Of a stretch of DNA of 64,000 nt, positions 56,313-64,000 are shown piece by piece; within the stretch, counting starts at the first letter, position 1; every line of letters begins with the position of its first letter. The stretch comes from Tenacibaculum dicentrarchi (GTDB lineage Bacteria > Bacteroidota > Bacteroidia > Flavobacteriales > Flavobacteriaceae), in NCBI RefSeq assembly GCF_964036635.1, contig NZ_OZ038524.1, positions 1,865,001-1,929,000 on the forward strand. The letters run 5' to 3'. The notes beneath the pieces are model-generated. The model did no database searches, was not told where the DNA came from, and saw only the letters and a list, made by a program, of their open reading frames with translations. The translations under genes and the position numbers were made by a program.

Positions 56313-58642
56313 TGACAAAGCTAAAACTTTTTATCTGCTTTCTTTTAATCAGTATGAGTAGTATTGCTCAAAAATCAATTTCGATTGCTTTTTTAACCGA
56401 TGAACATAAAGAAAACACTCATTTTAATGCTTTAAAAAAGAAAATAAAAGCAGTGCTTGGTAGTGATTTTGAAATTACTTTTAAAACACCATTAGTAAAT
56501 GATTTTAATTTAGAAAAAGCACGGTTACATTATCAAAATTTAAGTAAAAACTCCACTCAATTAATTATTGCTACGGGTACTACAAATACCATTTTTTTTC
56601 ATGAAGAAAAAAACATTAAAATACCTACTATTATTTTAGGCGGAGTAAATAAAGATTTAATTAATATTCCAACTACACAAACAACTTCTAAAAAAAACAA
56701 TGTTAATTTCATCGTTTTACCAAACTCTTATTCTGGTGATTTAAATGACTTTTCTAGCATTTATAATTTCAAAAAAATTGGTATAATTATTTCTGATAAT
56801 AAAATTAAAAATCTTCCTATAAAAAAAACCTTAGATAGTTATTTTAAAGACAAAACAGCTTCTTATAAATTAATTCCTTTGGTTGATAATAAAATTGATA
56901 TATCGAAATTAAACGATATAGATGCCATTTATTTTAATGATGGATACACGTTTTCTGACCAAGAAACGACACAAATTGCCAAGGAAATAAACATCAAAAA
57001 ATTACCTTCTTTTTCTTCAAATGGTATTAAAGATGTTAAATTAGGAATATTAGCTTCTAATAAACCGACTAATGTTTTCAATCAACTTTTTACAAAAACA
57101 GCACTACATACTGAAGCTATTTTAAACGGAACTAATCCTTCTCAATTACCAATATTTGTTGATTACAACAATCAACTTACTATCAACTATACTACTGCTA
57201 AAAAAATTAACTTACAACTTCGTTATAGTATTTTAGGTAGGGCTAATTTAATAGGTTCTTTTATCGAAAAACCTTCTAAAAATGCTTATTCACTAAAAAA
57301 ATTGATGAATAAAGTTATTCAAAACAATTTAGAATTACAAGCCGAACATAAAAAAATAGCACTTACAGAACAAGATATTAAAACGAGTAAAAGCAACTAT
57401 TTACCTGATTTAACAGCCAATGTTCAAGGAATTTATATCGACCCAAAAATAGCACAATATGCTACTGGACAGAATCCTGAAATTGAAGCAAAAGCCGATG
57501 TAACATTAAAACAATTACTCTACGCTCCTGATGCAAGTACAGGTATTAAAATTAATAAAAAATTAAATAAAGCTCAAAAAGAAAATTATAATGCTGAAGA
57601 AATGGATGCGTTATTAAATATCGCTTCGGCTTATTTTAATGCTTTAATTTTAAAAACGAATACCAATATTCAAAATAAAAATTTACAATTAACAAAACAA
57701 AATTTAGAAATCGCTAAACAAAATTTTGAAATTGGTACTTCAGGTAAAGCTGATGTTTTACGATTTAAAAGTCAATTAGCTCAAAATACTCAAAATGTTA
57801 TTGATGCTAGTAATCAATTAAAACAAATGTATTTAACAATTAATCAATTATTAAATACAACTATTTCTGATGATATTGAATTAACAGATGCCGATATATC
57901 TAAAGGTATTTTTAAAGATTATAATTATGAATCTTTAAAAAACATGATGGATTCTCCTGAATTACTACCTAAATTGGTTGATTTTTTTGTAAAAACAGCA
58001 TATAAAAATGCACCCGAATTAAAAAGCTTACTACTAAATCGTGAAGCAATAGATTTGAATTATAAATTAAACAAAAATGGTCGATATTTACCAACAATTG
58101 CCTTACAAGGTCAATACAACGTTGGTCTTATAAAAAATGGTAAAGGAAGTAAAATTCCTTTAGGATATCCAAACTTACCTAATAACACGTATAATGTTGC
58201 TTTAAATGTATCAATACCAATTTTCGGAAAAAACTCAAGAAATATTCAGCAACAAACAGCTTTTATACAAAGAGAACAAATCGATATTCAAAAATTAAGC
58301 TTAAAACAGAATCTTACAAGAAAAGTTCAGGAAATTTCTTTAGATTTAATGGGAAGTATCGCTAATATCGAAACTTCTAAAATATCAGAAAAAACAGCAA
58401 AAGAAAGTTTAGATTTAACACAAAATGCCTATCAAAATGGCTCAATAACAATTATTCAATTAATTGATTCTCAAAATAATTACCTGCAATCTAAACTAGG
58501 AAGTGCTACTGCAAAATATCAATTTTTATTAACTTCTATACAATTAGAAAGAATTATTGGTCATTTCTTCTTAACACACACACAACAAGAAAACGATTTA
58601 TTCTTTAAAAATGCTAACCAATTTATTATCAATAAAAAATAA
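56312..58642 (+). CDS. Outer-membrane factor fused to a periplasmic binding-protein-like domain
   Basis: 776 residues, far longer than a TolC (about 470). After a signal peptide (1-19), residues about 20-310 look like an ABC substrate-binding domain of the PF04392 type: ISIAFLTDEHKENTHFNALK, LIIATGTTNTIFFHEEKNIK, ILGGVNKDLI, IYFNDGYTFSDQET and KLGILASNKP. Residues about 325-760 are an outer-membrane efflux domain (LKKLMNKVIQNNLELQAEHK, FEIGTSGKADVLRFKSQLAQ, VALNVSIPIFGKN). It follows the regulator with one base of overlap and precedes the adaptor by 6 bases. A sensing or loading domain on the channel is inference. Confidence 0.8.
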   Translation: MTKLKLFICFLLISMSSIAQKSISIAFLTDEHKENTHFNALKKKIKAVLGSDFEITFKTPLVNDFNLEKARLHYQNLSKNSTQLIIATGTTNTIFFHEEKNIKIPTIILGGVNKDLINIPTTQTTSKKNNVNFIVLPNSYSGDLNDFSSIYNFKKIGIIISDNKIKNLPIKKTLDSYFKDKTASYKLIPLVDNKIDISKLNDIDAIYFNDGYTFSDQETTQIAKEINIKKLPSFSSNGIKDVKLGILASNKPTNVFNQLFTKTALHTEAILNGTNPSQLPIFVDYNNQLTINYTTAKKINLQLRYSILGRANLIGSFIEKPSKNAYSLKKLMNKVIQNNLELQAEHKKIALTEQDIKTSKSNYLPDLTANVQGIYIDPKIAQYATGQNPEIEAKADVTLKQLLYAPDASTGIKINKKLNKAQKENYNAEEMDALLNIASAYFNALILKTNTNIQNKNLQLTKQNLEIAKQNFEIGTSGKADVLRFKSQLAQNTQNVIDASNQLKQMYLTINQLLNTTISDDIELTDADISKGIFKDYNYESLKNMMDSPELLPKLVDFFVKTAYKNAPELKSLLLNREAIDLNYKLNKNGRYLPTIALQGQYNVGLIKNGKGSKIPLGYPNLPNNTYNVALNVSIPIFGKNSRNIQQQTAFIQREQIDIQKLSLKQNLTRKVQEISLDLMGSIANIETSKISEKTAKESLDLTQNAYQNGSITIIQLIDSQNNYLQSKLGSATAKYQFLLTSIQLERIIGHFFLTHTQQENDLFFKNANQFIINKK

Positions 58643-58648
58643 GCTATC

Positions 58649-59728
58649 ATGAAAAATATATTTCTCGTACTATTGATATTTTCAACGTTATTTTCTTGTA
58701 AAAAAGAACAAAAAAAGCAGATTGAAATTATTAGACCAATTAAATACATTACAATAGGTAAATCAAATACTGAATTAACCCGTACATTTAGTGGCTTGGT
58801 AAAAGCTAGTAATGAAATTGAATTAAGTTTTCGTAGTTCAGGTGTTATTACTAAACTAAATGTAAAAGTTGGTAAAAAAGTAAAAAAAGGCGATTTAATA
58901 GCTAAGCTAGATAATATCCAAGCTAATTTAGCTTATGAACAAACTTTAAGCGCCTTAAATTCGGCAAAATCTACGCTTAAAACATCTAAATCTCAATTAG
59001 AAAGAACTCGTTCTTTATACGAAAAAGGAAGTAATTCATTAAGTGATTATGAACAGGCTAAAAATGTGTATCAAACTAATTTAGACCAGTTAGAAACCGC
59101 AAAAAGGAATATCGGTATTAAAAAATCTCAAATAGCTTACGGATATATTTATGCCCCAAAAAATGGAATTATAGCCTCTAAAAATGTAAGTATTAATGAA
59201 ACCGCAAATTCAGGGCAAGTAATTGCGGTGTTAAATGCTGGCGAAGGGCTTAATGTTGAAATAGGATTACCCGAAAGTATTATTAATAAAGTAGCTTTAA
59301 ATATGGAAACAGTACTTTCTTTTTCAGCCTTAGAAGGAAGTTCTTTTAAAGGTAATATTACTGAAATAGCTCCTGTAATTGATGTAAATTCGGCAACCTA
59401 TCCTATAAAAATAGCATTACATGGCGATACTCAAAAATTAAAACAAGGTATGACGGCAAGCGTTACTTTTAATTTTAATAAAGAAGAAGTTAAAACAAAT
59501 AAACAGATTATCGTTCCTGTAAAAACAGTTGGAGAAGATGGTAAAGGTAATTTTGTTTTTATTGTAAATACAGCTGATAAAAAAATAGGAACTGTAAAAA
59601 AACAACATATTACTTTAGGTAAAATAACAAATAATGGTTTTACCGTTTTAGATGGGCTTAAAAAAGGTCAATTATTAGTTACTGCTGGTACAAATTCTCT
59701 TTTAGACGGACAAAAAGTAAAATTATAA
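58649..59728 (+). CDS. Efflux RND transporter periplasmic adaptor (lipoprotein)
   Basis: 359 residues. A lipobox at LFSC (Cys17) anchors it to the inner membrane. Lipoyl half-domain (ELSFRSSGVITKLNVKVGKKVKKG), hairpin coiled coil (about 90-145), second lipoyl half (YAPKNGIIASKNVSINETA), beta-barrel and membrane-proximal domains (KKGQLLVTAGTNSLLDGQKV) are in the right order. Partner of the RND pump 3 bases downstream. Confidence 0.92.
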   Translation: MKNIFLVLLIFSTLFSCKKEQKKQIEIIRPIKYITIGKSNTELTRTFSGLVKASNEIELSFRSSGVITKLNVKVGKKVKKGDLIAKLDNIQANLAYEQTLSALNSAKSTLKTSKSQLERTRSLYEKGSNSLSDYEQAKNVYQTNLDQLETAKRNIGIKKSQIAYGYIYAPKNGIIASKNVSINETANSGQVIAVLNAGEGLNVEIGLPESIINKVALNMETVLSFSALEGSSFKGNITEIAPVIDVNSATYPIKIALHGDTQKLKQGMTASVTFNFNKEEVKTNKQIIVPVKTVGEDGKGNFVFIVNTADKKIGTVKKQHITLGKITNNGFTVLDGLKKGQLLVTAGTNSLLDGQKVKL

Positions 59729-59731
59729 GCT

Positions 59732-62700
59732 ATGAATATAACAAAATTTTCAATCAATAAAAGCCGTGTTGTACTAAGTATATTAGTAGTATGTTTATTG
59801 ATGGGGTTAAAATTCTATAGTGATTTATCTCGTGATAGTATGCCACCTTTTACCATAAGAGTCGCATCAATAATATCTTCTTTCCCTGGAGCTAGCCCAG
59901 AAAGAGTAGAACAATTAGTTACTGATAAAATAGAAAAAATAGTTCAAGAATTACCTGAATTAAAAAAAGTTACTAGTACCTCTAGGTCTGGGCTTTCTGT
60001 AATTAATGTAGAACTTAAAATGGATGTTTCTCCTGAAGAATTACAATCTGTATGGGATCGTTTACGAAGAAAACTAACAAATTTACAAGGCTTACCACAA
60101 AACGTACGCCCTTTATTAAAAGATGAAGGAATTGGTGAAGTTTTTGGAATAGCCTTAGGAATAGCAAATGATGGTTTTAGTTATAAAGAATTAAAAACAT
60201 ATGCTGATGCTTTAAGAAATGATTTAATTAAACTTGATGACGCTGCTAAAGTTGAAATAAATGGAAATCAAGAAGAACGTGTTTTTGTTAATTTTGATAA
60301 CAATAAATTAAAAGCCTACGGATTAACATCAAGTACTTTACAAGGAATTATTGCAACTACCAATATTTTAAATACAGGTGGTGAAATTAATATTGAAGAA
60401 GAAAGAATAATTTTAGAACCAACAGGTAATTTCAATACACTTTCTGACATCGAAAATCTTTTAATTCCTATTGGTAAAAGTGGTCAAGTTATTTCATTAA
60501 AAGATATTACAACAATTAAACAAGATTATATTTATCCGCCAAAACAAATTGTTAAGGTAAATGGAAATGAAGCTATAACCTTACATATTTCATTAAAAAA
60601 AGGTAGAAATATTATTAAATTAGGACAAGAAATTGATGTATTAATTCAACAATATAATGCTAAACTTCCTGTAGGCTTAAACACTTCAAGAATTACCTCT
60701 ATTGATACATATATCGATAGTAAAATCGATAATTTCATGACAAATTTATTACAAGCCATTGGTATTGTTTTAGCTGTTATGTTGATTTTCTTAGGATTAC
60801 GAACAGGATTAGTTATTTCTAGTTTAATTCCTATAGTTACTATTAGCACGTTATTTATAATGGGATTAATGGGTATTGGATTAAATCAAATTTCTTTAGC
60901 AGCACTAATTATGGCTTTAGGAATGATGGTTGATAACGGAATTGTTGTTGCAGAATCTATTATTGTAAAAATGGAAAGTGGCAAACCTGCCAAACAAGCT
61001 GCTATTGAATCGGGCTCAGAATTATTTATGCCTTTACTTATTTCTACCCTAACAACATCAGCCGCTTTTATGTCTTTCTATATGGCAGAATCTGTTATGG
61101 GTGATATTATGGGACCTATATTTGTGGTTATTACAATTGCTTTAATTAGCTCTTGGATTATTTCACTTTCTATTATTACTTTATTTGCTGTTTATTTCTT
61201 AAAAGTTGAAAAGAAAAAAACACAAAAACCGAGTTTTTTAGATAAAATTATCTATGCAATGAAATCTAAATATAAAGATTTAATTTTGATAGCATTACAA
61301 TGGAAAAAAACAGTATTATTTTCTGTTTTAGGCTTATTAATACTTTCTTTTTTTGGCTTCGGATTGTTGGATGTTCTTTTCTTTCCTGATAGTGATAGAA
61401 ATATGATTACTGTTGATATTAACCTTCCACAAGGAACAAAAATCGAAGAAACATCAAAAACTGTTTTTGAAATTGAAAAATATATAAAAACCGATTTATT
61501 GATACATAAAAATCAATTAGAAGGCGTTGAAGATTGGACTTCTTTTATCGGTAAAGGACCTTCTTCTTATGACTTAGGTTATACTGTCGATGAGCCAAAT
61601 TCTAATTATGCTCATATGCTAATTAATACCACACATTTTTTAGCAAATGCAAGTCTTATTAATAAATTAGATACCTACTGTTTTAATAACTTTCCGAATG
61701 CACAAATAAAAGTAGGGCTTTTAGGTGCTGGAGGTGGCGGAACTCCTATTGAAATAAAAGTATCAGGAGATAACCCTGATAAATTAGCTTCTATTTCTTC
61801 TCAAATAAAAGCAAAACTATTCTCTATTAGCGGAACTAAAAATATACGTGATGACTGGGGACCGAAAGGTAAAAAATTTATCATTAAAATAGCTCCTTTT
61901 AAAGCTCAAAAAGCAGGAATATCTAATCAAGATATTGCTATTTCTTTACAAACAGTTTTAGATGGTTTTAATGCTGGTGAATTTAGAGAAGGAAACAATG
62001 CTATTCCTATTGTAATGCAAAGTGCTAATAGTAAAAATCAAGATTTAGCATCTTTAGAAACCTTAAATATTTATGGTCAAAACTCAGGAAAAAGTGTACC
62101 ATTAATTCAGGTTGCTGAAATTATTCCACAATGGCAATACACCAAAATAAAACGATTAGATTTAACTCGTTCAATTAATGTAAAAAGTGAATTAACAGCC
62201 AATGGTAATGCTAATAAAATTACTGCTGAATTAAAACCGTGGCTCGCACTTCAAAAGAAAAAATGGGGAAATGATTATACTTATAAATTAGGAGGAGATG
62301 CTGAAAATTCGGCTGAAAACATGGGTGCTGTAATTAAGTATTTACCGTTATCTGCTTTTATTATTATCATGTTATTAATCATTCAATTTAATTCTTTACG
62401 AAAAATGACGATGATTGTTTTAACCATTCCTTTAGGAGTGATTGGAATGGTTTTAGGCTTATTAATCTTTAATGTTCCTTTCGGATTTATGGCTTTTTTA
62501 GGGGTAATTTCTTTAGCAGGAATTGTTATTAATAATGCCATTGTTTTAGTCGATAGAATTGAAATTGAAGAAAATGAAATAAAAAGAATACCTCAAGATG
62601 CTATTATTGCCGCTTGTTTACAACGTTTCCGACCGATTATTTTAGCAACATTTACAACTGTTTTAGGTTTAGTGCCTTTATACCTTGGTGGAGGTGCTAT

Positions 62701-62842
62701 GTGGGAGCCTATGGCTGTAACCATAATGGTTGGTTTATTATTTGGAACAGTAATTACGTTATTATTTATTCCTGCATTTTATAGTGTTTTATATAAAGTA
62801 AATTATAAAGGATACCAATTTAAAAAAGAATTATTAGATTAA
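59732..62842 (+). CDS. Efflux RND transporter permease
   Basis: 1036 residues with the AcrB-type layout of twelve helices and two large periplasmic loops. In helix 4 the proton-relay pair is Asp-Asn (GMMVDNGIVVAES, near residue 400) instead of Asp-Asp, and helix 10 has INNAIVLVD where AcrB has Lys. FPGASPERVEQLVTDKIE and ITSIDTYID are typical. Export substrate unknown. Starts 3 bases after the adaptor and abuts the channel gene. Confidence 0.93.
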   Translation: MNITKFSINKSRVVLSILVVCLLMGLKFYSDLSRDSMPPFTIRVASIISSFPGASPERVEQLVTDKIEKIVQELPELKKVTSTSRSGLSVINVELKMDVSPEELQSVWDRLRRKLTNLQGLPQNVRPLLKDEGIGEVFGIALGIANDGFSYKELKTYADALRNDLIKLDDAAKVEINGNQEERVFVNFDNNKLKAYGLTSSTLQGIIATTNILNTGGEINIEEERIILEPTGNFNTLSDIENLLIPIGKSGQVISLKDITTIKQDYIYPPKQIVKVNGNEAITLHISLKKGRNIIKLGQEIDVLIQQYNAKLPVGLNTSRITSIDTYIDSKIDNFMTNLLQAIGIVLAVMLIFLGLRTGLVISSLIPIVTISTLFIMGLMGIGLNQISLAALIMALGMMVDNGIVVAESIIVKMESGKPAKQAAIESGSELFMPLLISTLTTSAAFMSFYMAESVMGDIMGPIFVVITIALISSWIISLSIITLFAVYFLKVEKKKTQKPSFLDKIIYAMKSKYKDLILIALQWKKTVLFSVLGLLILSFFGFGLLDVLFFPDSDRNMITVDINLPQGTKIEETSKTVFEIEKYIKTDLLIHKNQLEGVEDWTSFIGKGPSSYDLGYTVDEPNSNYAHMLINTTHFLANASLINKLDTYCFNNFPNAQIKVGLLGAGGGGTPIEIKVSGDNPDKLASISSQIKAKLFSISGTKNIRDDWGPKGKKFIIKIAPFKAQKAGISNQDIAISLQTVLDGFNAGEFREGNNAIPIVMQSANSKNQDLASLETLNIYGQNSGKSVPLIQVAEIIPQWQYTKIKRLDLTRSINVKSELTANGNANKITAELKPWLALQKKKWGNDYTYKLGGDAENSAENMGAVIKYLPLSAFIIIMLLIIQFNSLRKMTMIVLTIPLGVIGMVLGLLIFNVPFGFMAFLGVISLAGIVINNAIVLVDRIEIEENEIKRIPQDAIIAACLQRFRPIILATFTTVLGLVPLYLGGGAMWEPMAVTIMVGLLFGTVITLLFIPAFYSVLYKVNYKGYQFKKELLD

Positions 62843-63499
62843 ATGTTAAACGAATTATACAAGTTCCGATTTCAAATATTTTTATTTTCACAATTAACAC
62901 TGTTATTTGGTGCACTTGTTTTTCCTATTGAAATTTATGATACTAAAATATCGCCTGTACTCCATCTTTTTAATTTAAGTACAGGCTTATTTTTACTTCA
63001 TAAAAAGAAAAAAACATTTTGGTTAGTACTGCTTTTAATCTTATTAGCCACCTTGTCTTTCAGTTTAGATATATTTGACAAAGCAGGAAAACACTTTGTT
63101 GATATTTTAAGAATTAGCTCTTATTTTATCTTTCATATCGTTGTAACCAGAGAATTAATTATTCAAGTTTGGAATACTAAAAATATCGATCAAAAAACAA
63201 TTTTAGGTCTAATTAGTGGTTTTATATCGCTTGGTTTTATCGGTTTTTTTATCTGTTTACTTATTGAAATTTTTTATCCAGGTTCTTTTAGCTTCCCCGA
63301 AAATGGTATTTCAACAATTCAAAACTTAATGTATTTTAGCTATATAACACTGCTAACCATTGGCTATGGCGAAATTTTACCCGAAACTGTTTTGGCTCAA
63401 AAAGCCGTGGTTTTTATCGGTTTAATTGGGCAAATATACTTAGTAGTTTTAATGGGAATTGTTATTGGTAAATATATCAACCAAGAAAAAACACCCTAA
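62843..63499 (+). CDS. Two-pore-helix-type potassium channel protein
   Basis: 218 residues with about six hydrophobic stretches. The C-terminal pair flanks a pore loop with the potassium filter TIGYG (172-176, ITLLTIGYGEILP), the ion-channel family motif. No RCK or cyclic-nucleotide domain is attached. It starts on the base after the RND stop, so it belongs to the efflux operon. A link between potassium flow and efflux is inference only. Confidence 0.85.
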   Translation: MLNELYKFRFQIFLFSQLTLLFGALVFPIEIYDTKISPVLHLFNLSTGLFLLHKKKKTFWLVLLLILLATLSFSLDIFDKAGKHFVDILRISSYFIFHIVVTRELIIQVWNTKNIDQKTILGLISGFISLGFIGFFICLLIEIFYPGSFSFPENGISTIQNLMYFSYITLLTIGYGEILPETVLAQKAVVFIGLIGQIYLVVLMGIVIGKYINQEKTP

Positions 63500-63538
63500 A
63501 ACACTTTACTAAATAGCCTCCTAAAAATGCTTCAAAAA

Positions 63539-64000
63539 TTAGCCTAAAATCTTTGTAATTAAATCTTGTTTTGCTTTTTCATCATCACCAAATAACCAAC
63601 GCAAGGTGTTGTCTTCCCAAATTTCATGATATTGTTTTTGATTGATAATATCTCTATCAATAGCCAAATCTAACAATTTCCCTGGATATGAAGATTGCGC
63701 ATCACTTTCCATTTCTCCTAGTGGATACGGGTCATCTAAGCCCATAATAATTTGATTTGAGCCTTGTCGGTCAATCATTAATTTTAACGAATCGGTATCA
63801 TGTACTAGCGTATCAAAGAAAATATTTGGATGCCCAACCGCTTTTCTAGGATGCGTTTTTCCTTCAAATAAATCAGGTCTTCCGTCAAAACCTTGAATCC
63901 TACGTCCTAAATTCATTTGTGCCAATTGCCCGCCATGTGCAAAACAAGTTCTGATATTTTTAAAACGCTCTTGCATTCCGTTTAACGTATAAAAATGATA
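63539..64000 (-). CDS. ACMSD-like amidohydrolase, 3' part
   Basis: C-terminal 153 residues of a gene that runs off the right edge; the frame remains open to base 64000, and the residues before the first internal Met (HFYTLNG) continue the family pattern. FDTLVHDTDSLKLMIDRQG and IIMGLDDPYPLGE match 2-amino-3-carboxymuconate-6-semialdehyde decarboxylase, a zinc enzyme of the kynurenine pathway that diverts tryptophan carbon from NAD synthesis. GDPYPLG-type Asp is a catalytic-site residue. It converges with the channel gene; no terminator is evident in the 39-base gap. Confidence 0.88.
   Translation of the reverse strand, partial: YHFYTLNGMQERFKNIRTCFAHGGQLAQMNLGRRIQGFDGRPDLFEGKTHPRKAVGHPNIFFDTLVHDTDSLKLMIDRQGSNQIIMGLDDPYPLGEMESDAQSSYPGKLLDLAIDRDIINQKQYHEIWEDNTLRWLFGDDEKAKQDLITKILG

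Noticed and set aside
63500..63538. Terminator between the channel gene and the ACMSD-like gene
   Set aside because: No inverted repeat with a T-run is visible in this short gap.

Overview
The window is chromosomal DNA from a low-GC member of the family Flavobacteriaceae (Bacteroidota), probably marine and perhaps Tenacibaculum-like; genus-level placement is inference. The signs are the Bacteroidota promoter pattern TTG-N19..21-TAnnTTTG before many genes, C-terminal sorting domains of the type IX secretion system (T9SS), A/T-rich codon use, few Shine-Dalgarno sequences, and a Bacteroidota-type ribosomal protein cluster that lacks tuf.

Layout. 1-1208 is the 5' four-fifths of a 16S rRNA gene on the minus strand, running off the left edge, with two tandem rRNA promoters behind it. 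A non-coding, repeat-rich stretch follows (1.64-2.4 kb). 2.4-10.7 kb holds housekeeping and metabolic genes: a porin, ettA, a small membrane protein, lpxD, fadH, and a PLP-dependent histidine-decarboxylase-like gene divergent from an Lrp-type regulator. 10.9-21.4 kb is an accessory surface locus: a secreted phage-tail-collar protein, a 2874-residue LamG protein with a T9SS tail, a partner that shares one of its domains, and a 39-residue lipoprotein. 21.5-28.2 kb has MarR and OsmC, a MarR-GNAT fusion, an acyl-CoA carboxylase beta subunit, a MORN-repeat membrane protein and yebC.

28.2-29.6 kb is a decayed island with a frameshifted abiH (anti-phage) gene, a cassette-like repeat and a frameshifted two-helix membrane gene. 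It abuts 29.7-39.6 kb, the minus-strand ribosomal cluster rpsL-rpsG-fusA-rpsJ / rplC-D-W-B-rpsS-rplV-rpsC-rplP-rpmC-rpsQ-rplN-X-E-rpsN. The cluster stops at a terminator right after rpsN, where rpsH-rplF-rplR and the rest of the spc and alpha operons would normally follow.

39.8-48.1 kb carries rlmB, a rhomboid protease, rarA, a polysaccharide-deacetylase-like gene with a secreted partner, and trkA-trkH (potassium uptake). 48.2-50.5 kb is a T9SS cargo protein followed by a 52-residue ORF. 50.7-63.5 kb is a double export block: a TetR-controlled ABC/HlyD/TolC set whose ABC protein has degenerate ATPase motifs, then a GbsR/MarR-controlled set in which the outer-membrane factor is fused to a periplasmic binding-protein-like domain, followed by a membrane fusion protein, an RND pump and a potassium-channel-like protein. 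The right edge cuts an ACMSD-like gene of tryptophan catabolism.

The most unusual items are the broken ribosomal operon beside the decayed defence island, a three-copy structured repeat with a covarying stem, the collar/LamG/T9SS surface locus, the two atypical export systems, and four clean palindromic operator candidates beside regulator genes. I saw no tRNA, CRISPR array, transposase or integrase.
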